DNA of 14,734 bases, from the NCBI GenBank assembly GCA_964495465.1, contig CAZBWE010000058.1, positions 1 to 14,734 of the forward strand, written 5' to 3'. The stretch is from CAZBWE01 sp964495465 (GTDB lineage: Bacteria; Planctomycetota; Phycisphaerae; Sedimentisphaerales; Anaerobacaceae). A program made the position numbers and the translations under genes. This document shows positions 8,042-14,400 of this stretch, one piece after another. The first letter of the stretch is position 1; the number at the start of each line of letters is the position of its first letter. Under the pieces are notes generated by a model. The model was not told where the DNA came from. It worked only from the letters and a program-made list of their open reading frames with translations, and did not search any database.

Positions 8042-8107
8042 TTCGTTCATCGTTTTTAGTTCATAGTTCATCGATGAACAACGAACAATGAACAATGAAC
8101 TATGAAC
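8042..8107. repeat. GTTCATT heptamer array with 13-bp inverted repeat
   Basis: The hisG to surA-like gap is filled by a 7-nt period array. Read on the minus strand it gives GTTCATA, GTTCATT, GTTCATT, GTTCGTT, GTTCATC, followed by inverted copies. As a result GTTCATAGTTCAT (8059-8071) and ATGAACTATGAAC (8095-8107) form a perfect 13-base inverted repeat. Related GTTCATTGT and ACAATGAAC words recur in the infB-rbfA gap. Confidence 0.75.
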
Positions 8108-8116
8108 AATAAATTA

Positions 8117-8992
8117 TCAGTGTATAACCTTATTTAGTGGATAAGTAATTATCCCTGATGCGCCTGCCCGTTTCAAGGCAGGAACCAGCGACCGCTCAAC
8201 CTTATCGTCGAGAATAACTTCTATCGCAACGTAATCAGAATCTGCTAAGCTCGAAATAGTCGGGCTTTTCTCGGCGGGCAACACTTTTAAAACATCATCC
8301 AAATCGCCCTTTTTTACGTTCATTTTCAGGCCGACTTTGCTGCGGGCCTCGATAGCTGCGTTAAGCAGTATCGCAATATTCTCTATCTTCTCCCGTTTGA
8401 ATTTGTCCTGCCAGGCCTTTTTATTTGCGATAAATCTCGTCGTGGAGATTATTATCGTATCGATTATCCGCAGGTTATTTGCTGCAAGTGACTCCCCGGT
8501 CTCGGTAAGTTCTACCACCGCATCCACCAGGCGGGCCTTGACCTCGGTAGCACCCCAGCTGAATTCGACCTTAACGTCTATTTTCTTTTCCGCAAAATAT
8601 TTCCTGGTCACATTAACCAACTCGGTCGCGATTATACCGCCGGCCAAATCCTGCGGCTTCTTCACCTGTGATTCTTTGGGCACTGCCAACACCCACCTGG
8701 CCGGATTGCTCGTGGTTTTACTGTAGGCAAGCTCATAAACATCCTCCACATCACATTCGCTCTCCACAATCCAGTCATAGCCGGTAATGCCCGCATCGAG
8801 AACTCCTTCTCCGACATACTTGCCCATCTCCTGCGCCCGCAACATAACAAGCTTAATCTGCTCATCGTCTATAACAGGAAAATAACTCCTGTCGCAGCCC
8901 TGAATGTCGAATCCCGCCTTGCCGAAAAGCTCAATTGTGGACTTTTGAAGACTCCCCGCAGGAATGCCCAATTTTAATATCTCTTCTGACAT
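8117..8992 (-). CDS. hisG: ATP phosphoribosyltransferase, long form (HisG)
   Basis: Catalyses the first, committed step of histidine synthesis: ATP plus phosphoribosyl pyrophosphate gives phosphoribosyl-ATP. It has 291 residues from the ATG at 8992, giving MSEEILKLGIPAGSLQKST, the expected HisG beginning; a longer reading would run into the N gap. The catalytic periplasmic-binding-like fold covers about residues 1-210. The phosphoribosyl pyrophosphate loop VELTETGESLAANNL lies at about 160-175. The C-terminal ~75 residues, ending GASGIITYPLNKVI, are the ACT-like regulatory domain of long HisG, so histidine feedback is expected and no HisZ partner is needed. No other his gene is seen nearby. 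The ribosome-binding region is lost in the gap only 7 bases upstream. Confidence 0.93.
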   Translation of the reverse strand: MSEEILKLGIPAGSLQKSTIELFGKAGFDIQGCDRSYFPVIDDEQIKLVMLRAQEMGKYVGEGVLDAGITGYDWIVESECDVEDVYELAYSKTTSNPARWVLAVPKESQVKKPQDLAGGIIATELVNVTRKYFAEKKIDVKVEFSWGATEVKARLVDAVVELTETGESLAANNLRIIDTIIISTTRFIANKKAWQDKFKREKIENIAILLNAAIEARSKVGLKMNVKKGDLDDVLKVLPAEKSPTISSLADSDYVAIEVILDDKVERSLVPALKRAGASGIITYPLNKVIH

Positions 8993-8999
8993 CTTTAAC

Positions 9000-9099
9000 N
9001 NNNNNNNNNNNNNNNNNNNNNNNNNNNNNNNNNNNNNNNNNNNNNNNNNNNNNNNNNNNNNNNNNNNNNNNNNNNNNNNNNNNNNNNNNNNNNNNNNNN
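9000..9099. other. Assembly gap (100 N)
   Basis: Exactly 100 undetermined bases, the conventional placeholder for a scaffold gap of unknown size. It lies just upstream of hisG and abuts a dispersed repeat (9100-9117), which probably broke the assembly. Additional genes could be missing here. Confidence 0.95.
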
Positions 9100-9131
9100 C
9101 AATCGGCAATCGTAAATGCTGACCGCTTCAC
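9100..9131. repeat. AATCGGC repeat, copy 1
   Basis: AATCGGCAATCGTAAAT (9101-9117) followed by GCTGACCGCTTCAC. The same sequence in the same orientation occurs at 9822-9860, and its first half at 13026-13050. It is composed of 7-nt units beginning AATCG. Its right end overlaps the 3' end of the upstream HhH gene. Confidence 0.7.
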
Positions 9132-9775
9132 TTTTTCCTTTTCTTTGTCCCTTTGTCCCTTTGTCCCTTTGTCGGTGATTCACTCTCTCGTCGCAAAAGG
9201 GCATAGAACTCGTAGCCGTTTTTAGCTGAAATCTGCTTTGCTAAAAAACCTTCTATCTCCTGCTCATAGGCTCCTTCCTGAACCAGCTCGTTGCTTCTGA
9301 GATACTCCACCATTTTCTTCGTAAGCGGTATGGCATGGCCCTGCAGAGCGGTAAGCATACAATAGTCCACCACAAACCGGCTGACACCTTCAATCTTTTC
9401 GAGTGCCTGTTTTGCCGGCCGCTTACCTGTCTTCTTCAGCGACTCCAGGCTCACCGCATTGTATTCATCGAATACTGACCTTAACGCACTCATAAGGGTT
9501 ATCGCTATATCCCTTGTCCCGGGCGTGTCCTCGCCCAGCTGTTCTATAATCTCTCCCGGCCGGGAGACTCGCAAGTCATTCAAATCGACAAAATAGTCGC
9601 TGAATCTCTTCATCGCCGCCTGCGCCTCCGCCTCACTCGTCCGCTCACAAATGATGCCATAAACAAGGGCATCCACCACATTACCATAACTTTCTTTTAC
9701 GACCTTTGGATGGTGAGACCTCAATGAGCGAAACAACCCCCGTATTTTTTTCGAATACTCTTTGCTGTTTTTCAT
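9128..9775 (-). CDS. Degenerate endonuclease III-like HhH-GPD protein, probably non-catalytic
   Basis: About 215 residues from the ATG at 9775, chosen because AAGGG stands seven bases before it; an in-frame ATG at 9796 lies inside a repeat and lacks such a site. The fold pattern is that of the HhH-GPD DNA glycosylases: a helical N-terminus (YGNVVDALVYGIICERTSEA) and a helix-hairpin-helix segment IEGVSRFVVDYC at about 128-139. The catalytic Lys of endonuclease III (in LPGVGRKTA) is F134 here, and the catalytic Asp (VDTH) is replaced within PLTKK at 150-154. The C-terminal Fe-S cysteine cluster is absent. It may bind DNA or RNA without cutting; the function is unknown. The last ~15 residues (KGQRDKGTKKRKK) are encoded by an octamer tandem repeat and are probably not part of the conserved protein. 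It lies between rbfA and hisG and is flanked by direct repeats. Confidence 0.65.
   Translation of the reverse strand: MKNSKEYSKKIRGLFRSLRSHHPKVVKESYGNVVDALVYGIICERTSEAEAQAAMKRFSDYFVDLNDLRVSRPGEIIEQLGEDTPGTRDIAITLMSALRSVFDEYNAVSLESLKKTGKRPAKQALEKIEGVSRFVVDYCMLTALQGHAIPLTKKMVEYLRSNELVQEGAYEQEIEGFLAKQISAKNGYEFYALLRRESESPTKGQRDKGTKKRKK
9143..9174. repeat. Four tandem copies of CTTTGTCC
   Basis: Three exact 8-base copies of CTTTGTCC plus a fourth with one final difference. On the coding strand they read GGACAAAG and supply the Lys/Gly/Arg-rich end of the HhH-GPD protein. The period of eight is not a multiple of three, so changes in copy number would shift the frame and alter the C-terminus. Confidence 0.8.
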
Positions 9776-9800
9776 AAGAATCCCTTGTGTTAGCATTTAT

Positions 9801-9860
9801 GATTTTTGATTTTCGACTTGAAATCGGCAATCGTAAATCGAAAATTCTGACCGTTTCACA
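9801..9860. repeat. AATCGGC repeat, copy 2, in the rbfA downstream gap
   Basis: The unit AATCGGC, AATCGTA, AATCGAA, AAT runs from 9822 with a 7-nt period and is followed by TCTGACCGTTTCAC, matching 9100-9131. Just before it, ATTTTCGA (9809-9816) is the complement of TCGAAAAT (9838-9845), so the block can form a hairpin. It fills the 113-base gap between rbfA and the HhH gene. Confidence 0.7.
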
Positions 9861-9888
9861 CAAATTCGTCTTGTCGTCGTCGCCAGGG

Positions 9889-10281
9889 CTATGCCGCCCC
9901 TTCGGCTTCCCTGTCAACGCCTTTCTGTCGCAGCTCACCGGCGACTTCGTCTATCAGCTTCATAGTCTCCAGCGTCTTTTTAAATTTCTCATCCTTATAA
10001 AAATGCAATACGGGGCAGAACTTGCTCTGCAGCCGACCGGCCAAAAGTGACTGTATTCGGCTCTTCGCATGAGTTATGGCTAAAAAAGTTTTATCCTGTG
10101 CCGTGTCGCCCTTGCCGAAAATACTGAGATAAACATCTGCGCTGCGTAAATCAGCCGCTATATCGACCCTTGTCACGCTCACAAAACCTTCAATGCGCGG
10201 GTCACTTAGATGATTGGCTACGGCGTCACTGACCGCCTCTTTTATCACGCGAGAAAATCTTTCCTGTCTGCGCGTTACCAT
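9889..10281 (-). CDS. rbfA: 30S ribosome-binding factor A (RbfA)
   Basis: RbfA binds immature 30S subunits and helps the maturation of the 16S rRNA 5' end; it is also needed for growth in the cold in many bacteria. It has 130 residues, a usual size. The single KH-like domain is recognised from RRQERFSRVIKEAVSDAV at 4-21, then SDPRIEGFVSVTRVDIAADLRSADVYLSI at 26-54, and the late PVLHFYKDE at 90-98. A short charged tail follows residue 118. The gene follows infB after 96 bases, in the widely conserved order nusA-infB-rbfA. No strong ribosome-binding site is visible, but the ATG matches the family start. Confidence 0.93.
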   Translation of the reverse strand: MVTRRQERFSRVIKEAVSDAVANHLSDPRIEGFVSVTRVDIAADLRSADVYLSIFGKGDTAQDKTFLAITHAKSRIQSLLAGRLQSKFCPVLHFYKDEKFKKTLETMKLIDEVAGELRQKGVDREAEGAA

Positions 10282-10300
10282 TTTCTGTGTTCTTTGTACT

Positions 10301-10320
10301 ATCCGGCAATTCTGCCGGAT
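10301..10320. repeat. ATCCGGCA palindrome, copy 2
   Basis: Perfect stem ATCCGGCA / TGCCGGAT with the 4-base loop ATTC, in the infB-rbfA gap just before the rbfA start. Eighteen of 20 bases match the copy within infB at 11040-11059. Confidence 0.75.
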
Positions 10321-10321
10321 T

Positions 10322-10373
10322 GTTCATTGTCGATCCGGCAGAAATAGTGCCGGATGAACTCATAACAATGAAC
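10322..10373. repeat. ATCCGGCA palindrome copy 3 inside a GTTCATTGT inverted repeat
   Basis: The stem ATCCGGCA (10333-10340) / TGCCGGAT (10348-10355) with loop GAAATAG is the reverse-orientation copy of the element at 4292-4314. It is enclosed by GTTCATTGT (10322-10330) and ACAATGAAC (10365-10373), a perfect 9-base inverted repeat whose words recur at 8059-8107. The nested stems could fold in the infB-rbfA message and affect its stability or rbfA translation. Confidence 0.7.
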
Positions 10374-10377
10374 TAAT

Positions 10378-12969
10378 TCATAATGTTCTGGCCACTTCCA
10401 CTATCTCATAAAAATCAAAAACATCGTCAACTTTAACATCATCGAATCCTGCTATTTTAACGCCGCACTCCAGGCCCGTCTTAACCTCACGAGCATCGTC
10501 TTTGAAATGCTTCAAAGACTCTATACTGAGGTTGTCTTTAAGCACGACATTATCACGTATCAGCCGAACCTTGGCGTTCTTGGCCGCATGGCCGCTGCTC
10601 ACGTAACAGCCCGCTATCGTCCCTACACGTGAAACCTTAAATATCGCCCGGACAACCGCTCTGCCTATATTTCTCTCCTGTTCCTCCGGCTCCAGCATAC
10701 CCACCATCGATTTCTGTAAATCCTCGGTTATTCGATAAATGATATTATAGAGTCTTATCTCGACACCTTTTTGCTCGGCAAGCTTGGTTGCACGCTCGTC
10801 ACCGACAACATTAAAACCGATAATAATAGCGTTCGACGCCTCGGCAAGCACAATATCGCCTTCTGTTATTCCGCCTGTTGCCGCGTGCAGAATCTTTATC
10901 TTAACTTCGTCCGTGCTCAATTCGGATAAATATTTCATCAGAACATCAACCGACCCTTGCACATCTGCCCGGATGATAAGATTCAATTCTTCCGTCTTGC
11001 CGGCCTCTATTTGGCTGAACAGGTTATCCAGTGTCACCTGTCCGGCAATTCCGCCGGATTCCGCAAGCGTGCTTTCTCTCGAGCGCACCTGGTTCTCCTC
11101 GGCAGCGGCCTTTGCACGGTTGATATCATCCAGAACATAAAACTTGTCGCCCGCCTGAGGAACATCGCTCAGTCCCGTTATCTCCACCGCCGTAGAGCTT
11201 GTTGCTGTCTTTATATTCTTGCCATAGCTGTTTTTCATCATCTTCACTCTGCCGTAGGCACCACCGGCTAATATCACATCGCCTTTGCTTAATCGACCCT
11301 CCTTTATTAACACTGTTGCCACAGGTCCCTCCTGAGATGAAATCTTCGCTTCGACTACCCATCCAGTCGCTGGGATTGTATCGTCTGCTTCGATTTCAAG
11401 CAATTCCGCCACGTAATCTAAAGATTCAAGCAAATCGTTTATACCTTCACCTGTAACCGCACTTGTTTTCACTACTTCGGTCTCTCCTCCCCATTCTGCC
11501 GGTGTCAATCCCTGCTCTGACATCTGAGAGTAAATTCGATTTATATCACAGCCGGGCAAATCTATTTTATTCAACGCTACAATAATCGGAACACCTGCGG
11601 CCTTGCTGTGTGCAATCGCCTCGACTGTCTGCGGCATTACTCCATCGTCTGCTGCAATTACAAGAACCACTACATCGGTCATATTAGCACCCCTGGCACG
11701 CATAGCCGTAAATGCCTCGTGACCGGGAGTGTCAAGAAACGTCACTTTCTTGTCGTCCCACGTAATCTCGGATGCACCGATATGCTGTGTGATACCGCCG
11801 GCTTCACCTGAGGCTACCTGTGTCGAACGGATTTTATCCAGAAGGCTGGTCTTGCCGTGGTCAACGTGTCCAAGCACCGCCGCCACAACCGACCGCTTCT
11901 TAAGGCTCTTTCTCTCACGTCCTTCAAACTCCTTCCGTATCTGCTCCTCCAGTGTTATTTTGTGTTCGACCACCAGCTCCGTATCGAACTCAAGGGCGAC
12001 CAGCTCTGCAATATCATTGCTTATAGCTTGATTGGCCGTGGCTATTATCCCCTGTTGCATTAACTTACCGATAATATCTCCTGATTTGACAGCCAACGCA
12101 GCGGATAAATCCTTGACTGTAACCGGCTCGCTGACCACCGCCTTCTGTGGCCGGACAACCGCAAAAGCTTCCACGCGGGACTTGGATGCTATTTTCCGTG
12201 TCGGCCTTAACCGAAGACCTTCGCCGCCTGCCGCACTAAGCCGCGCCCGTCTCTCTTCAATATCCCTCTCGCGCCACTTGCTGACTATTTTAGACTTCTT
12301 TGGCACATCCAGATCCTGCTCATCTCGACGACGCCCATGGGTCCTGTCTTTGTATCGTTTTGGCTCCCCTTTCTTGCCCTTGAACGAAAGCGGGACGATA
12401 TCTTCACCCTCTTGCTCGTTATACATCAACGGCTCGGTAACGGGCTCATCATATCTTGGTTTCGGCCTCGGACGTCGTATTGGCTCTGGTTTTTCGACCC
12501 GGACAACCTTTGGGCCGCTTAGCCGCGCTGGTTCCGGCTTTTCTAAAATCGGGCCGGCTGGAACTATCGGCTCCGGCTCCGCCGGCTCCTCTATCACTAC
12601 CGCTGCTGCTCGTTGACCGGGACCGGTATCCTCTATTTCTTTGTCAGCAGGGGCTTCAGCTTCCACTTTCACGACTTCAGCGCCTGGCTCCACCTTGGTT
12701 TGTTTTGCCGCTTTTTCCTTTTTTGTTACCCGTTTCCGCTTGACCTCTTTCTTAATGCGGACCTTCTTTAAATCGACCTTCTCGGCCGTCTCAACTGCTG
12801 TTATGGCTTCGCCCTCACCGAACCACTCTCGAATAGTCGCCGCCAGACCGGCTGATATCACCGTCATATGATTCTTAATATCCAGACCCTCATTCTGGCA
12901 CTTCTTTACAATAGCAGTGCTTTTAACACCAAGTTCTTTTGCCAAAATGTAAACTCTCGTAGTAGCCAT
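10378..12969 (-). CDS. infB: Translation initiation factor IF-2
   Basis: GTPase that positions initiator tRNA on the 30S subunit and promotes subunit joining. It has 863 residues, within the range of long bacterial IF2. An IF2_N domain lies at residues 1-50 (RVYILAKELGVKSTAIVKKC), followed by a Pro/Glu/Lys-rich linker to about 225 and a second IF2_N-like domain at about 279-335. The GTPase motifs are all intact: G1 GHVDHGKTS at 367-375, switch threonine T394 in GGITQHIGA, G3 DTPGHEA at 413-419, G4 NKID at 467-470 and G5 TSAVTG soon after. The C-terminal beta-barrel and initiator-tRNA-binding domains follow (ELNLIIRADVQGS onward). Residues 638-643 (SGGIAG) coincide with a dispersed hairpin sequence. 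The gene sits between nusA and rbfA as in many bacteria; no strong ribosome-binding site is seen at the ATG. Confidence 0.97.
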   Translation of the reverse strand: MATTRVYILAKELGVKSTAIVKKCQNEGLDIKNHMTVISAGLAATIREWFGEGEAITAVETAEKVDLKKVRIKKEVKRKRVTKKEKAAKQTKVEPGAEVVKVEAEAPADKEIEDTGPGQRAAAVVIEEPAEPEPIVPAGPILEKPEPARLSGPKVVRVEKPEPIRRPRPKPRYDEPVTEPLMYNEQEGEDIVPLSFKGKKGEPKRYKDRTHGRRRDEQDLDVPKKSKIVSKWRERDIEERRARLSAAGGEGLRLRPTRKIASKSRVEAFAVVRPQKAVVSEPVTVKDLSAALAVKSGDIIGKLMQQGIIATANQAISNDIAELVALEFDTELVVEHKITLEEQIRKEFEGRERKSLKKRSVVAAVLGHVDHGKTSLLDKIRSTQVASGEAGGITQHIGASEITWDDKKVTFLDTPGHEAFTAMRARGANMTDVVVLVIAADDGVMPQTVEAIAHSKAAGVPIIVALNKIDLPGCDINRIYSQMSEQGLTPAEWGGETEVVKTSAVTGEGINDLLESLDYVAELLEIEADDTIPATGWVVEAKISSQEGPVATVLIKEGRLSKGDVILAGGAYGRVKMMKNSYGKNIKTATSSTAVEITGLSDVPQAGDKFYVLDDINRAKAAAEENQVRSRESTLAESGGIAGQVTLDNLFSQIEAGKTEELNLIIRADVQGSVDVLMKYLSELSTDEVKIKILHAATGGITEGDIVLAEASNAIIIGFNVVGDERATKLAEQKGVEIRLYNIIYRITEDLQKSMVGMLEPEEQERNIGRAVVRAIFKVSRVGTIAGCYVSSGHAAKNAKVRLIRDNVVLKDNLSIESLKHFKDDAREVKTGLECGVKIAGFDDVKVDDVFDFYEIVEVARTL
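11040..11059. repeat. ATCCGGCA-type palindrome within infB
   Basis: The sequence has a 6-base stem TCCGGC / GCCGGA and matches the intergenic copy at 10301-10320 at 18 of 20 positions. It encodes SGGIAG in the linker between IF2 domain II and the C-terminal domains, a place where extra residues should be tolerated. Confidence 0.55.
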
Positions 12970-13024
12970 AAAACGCTTTGCATTTACTTCATCATTCTAA
13001 ATTCCTTATTCGATGTTGGATATT

Positions 13025-13050
13025 CAATCGGCAATCGTAAATCGAAAATG
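13025..13050. repeat. AATCGGC repeat, copy 3, in the nusA-infB gap
   Basis: CAATCGGCAATCGTAAAT followed by CGAAAATG. It is identical over its first 18 bases to the copy at 9100 and in the same orientation, and it includes the CGAAAAT extension seen at 9839-9845. Confidence 0.7.
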
Positions 13051-13058
13051 CTCGCCCC

Positions 13059-13078
13059 GCCCCTCCGAGGGGAGGGGC
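13059..13078. repeat. GC-rich hairpin after nusA
   Basis: GCCCCTCC (13059-13066) and GGAGGGGC (13071-13078) form a perfect 8-base stem around GAGG, eight bases beyond the nusA stop codon. No T-run follows on the minus strand, so it is more likely a message-stabilising or repeat-type hairpin than an intrinsic terminator. Confidence 0.6.
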
Positions 13079-13086
13079 TGAGCCTG

Positions 13087-14304
13087 TTATTGCCCTTTCA
13101 TTTCTTTTGTCTGCTCAGCCAATTCTTTTTCCGCCTGTTTTTGTTTCGACTCGGCGGCCAGGCGTTTTGCCTCTTCGGCTGCCGCTGCCGTCAGTTGCTC
13201 AGCAACCTCAGGGGCGATATGCAGCTCACTAATCAACGGCTCTGGCCCTACATCTTCTATATCCAAAACCGATATAACGCCCAGTGCTATCAGCTTGTCA
13301 ACGACTGTATCGTCGGCTGCTTCCACATTCTTGACACAGCTTGTCAGTTGTTCAATTCCCTGGTTATATTCATCCGGCGTCAGGATATCGATATCCCAGC
13401 CTGTCAGTCTCGCAGCCAATCGCACATTCTGGCCATGCTTGCCGATAGCCAGACTCAGTTGGTCCTCATCTACAACGACTGTCGCCCGACCGAGCTCGAA
13501 ACACAGGGCTATTTCACTCACTTTTGCCGGCATCAGGGCATTAGCCACCAGTACTTGGGACGACTCATTCCAGCGAACAATATCTATTTTCTCTCCGCCG
13601 AGCTCGTCAACGATATTTTTTATCCTGCTGCCCCGCACACCAACGCAGGCGCCGACCGGGTCAACCTTATCATCGAACGAAGCAACAGCAACCTTGGTTC
13701 GGTAGCCTGCCTCTCGCGCAAGCGATCGTATCTCGATAATCTTTTCGGCAATCTCCGGTACCTCCAGCTCGAACAATCGACGGATAAAATCAGGGTGCGT
13801 CCGCGACAGAATAATTTTCACCTGGCTCGCCGTCTCTTTCACATCCAGAATCAAACACCGTATCCTCTCCCCAGGACGGTGACTCTGCCCCATGATTTGC
13901 TCGCCCTTCGGCATGAAGCCTTCGGTCCAGTGGTCGAGGTTGACAATCAGGGTTCCGCCTTCGTATCGGACGACCGCGCCGCTGATGATCTCGCCCCTTC
14001 GATGGACAAATTCGGCGTAGATACTACTTCTCTCATCGGCCCGCAGCTTCTGTATCATAACCTGCTTTGCGGTCTGGGCGGGAATCCGGCCGAGACGCAT
14101 TATATCGATTTCCTCCCCATCCTTAAAGGCCGTTACTCTTCCGTCTTCACGGTCAATCCGCACCACTATTTCGCTTTCCGGCTCGCCAAAGTGCTTCCTG
14201 ATTGCCGAGACCATCGCCTCTTCAAGGTCAACAAATATCGATTCCTTGTCGATGTTCTTATCGCGGGCGATATTATCAACTATTCTTATCAATTCCTGAC
14301 TCAT
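13087..14304 (-). CDS. nusA: Transcription termination/antitermination factor NusA
   Basis: NusA binds RNA polymerase and nascent RNA and modulates pausing, intrinsic termination and antitermination. It has 405 residues: an N-terminal polymerase-binding domain at about 1-100 (RIPAQTAKQVMIQKLRADER at 73-92), an S1 domain at about 104-172, KH1 with GVRGSRIK at 222-229 and KH2 with IGKHGQNV at 287-294. A short helical extension follows (LGVISVLDIEDVGP at 341-354), then an Ala/Glu/Lys-rich tail at 367-405. The paired acidic repeats of E. coli NusA (495 residues) are absent, as in many other bacteria. The AAGG six bases before the ATG supports the start. rimP, the usual upstream neighbour, is missing; instead a terminator and structured leader precede the gene. 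infB follows after 117 bases. Confidence 0.96.
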   Translation of the reverse strand: MSQELIRIVDNIARDKNIDKESIFVDLEEAMVSAIRKHFGEPESEIVVRIDREDGRVTAFKDGEEIDIMRLGRIPAQTAKQVMIQKLRADERSSIYAEFVHRRGEIISGAVVRYEGGTLIVNLDHWTEGFMPKGEQIMGQSHRPGERIRCLILDVKETASQVKIILSRTHPDFIRRLFELEVPEIAEKIIEIRSLAREAGYRTKVAVASFDDKVDPVGACVGVRGSRIKNIVDELGGEKIDIVRWNESSQVLVANALMPAKVSEIALCFELGRATVVVDEDQLSLAIGKHGQNVRLAARLTGWDIDILTPDEYNQGIEQLTSCVKNVEAADDTVVDKLIALGVISVLDIEDVGPEPLISELHIAPEVAEQLTAAAAEEAKRLAAESKQKQAEKELAEQTKEMKGQ

Positions 14305-14369
14305 TGCCTACCTTGTCCTTACCGGGCACTAATTTCTGCTACCAGCCAAGCCGGCTGAAAAAAACGTAT

Positions 14370-14400
14370 AAAAAAAGTGGAAACTAAACAGTTTCCACTT
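14370..14400 (-). terminator. Intrinsic terminator upstream of nusA
   Basis: AAGTGGAAACT (14375-14385) and AGTTTCCACTT (14390-14400) form a perfect 11-base stem with the loop AAAC on the + strand (GTTT on the minus strand). On the minus strand it runs straight into seven T residues (complement of A70-A76, partly within the stem) and a second T-run after ATACG. The form is that of a canonical rho-independent terminator reading toward nusA, about 65 bases before its start codon. It either ends an upstream small RNA or attenuates nusA. Confidence 0.8.

Noticed and set aside
8042..8107. Repeat array considered as CRISPR
   Set aside because: Units are 7 bases without spacers and no cas gene is near; it is a short tandem repeat.
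8995..9225. Open frames running through the N stretch, including an extended hisG start at 9109
   Set aside because: They exist only because N codons are read as open. The hisG ATG at 8992 gives the family-typical N-terminus.
9776..9796. Upstream ATG (9796) as start of the HhH-GPD gene
   Set aside because: It falls in a repeat-rich stretch without a ribosome-binding site, while the ATG at 9775 has AAGGG at the proper distance.
12032..12616. 194-residue Ser/Arg-rich open frame on the + strand
   Set aside because: It is antisense to the low-complexity linker of infB; biased composition of the real gene explains it.
12868..14358. 496-residue open frame on the + strand
   Set aside because: It lies opposite nusA, whose S1 and KH motifs are unmistakable. 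Its translation is low in recognisable motifs; it is a shadow of the codon bias of nusA.
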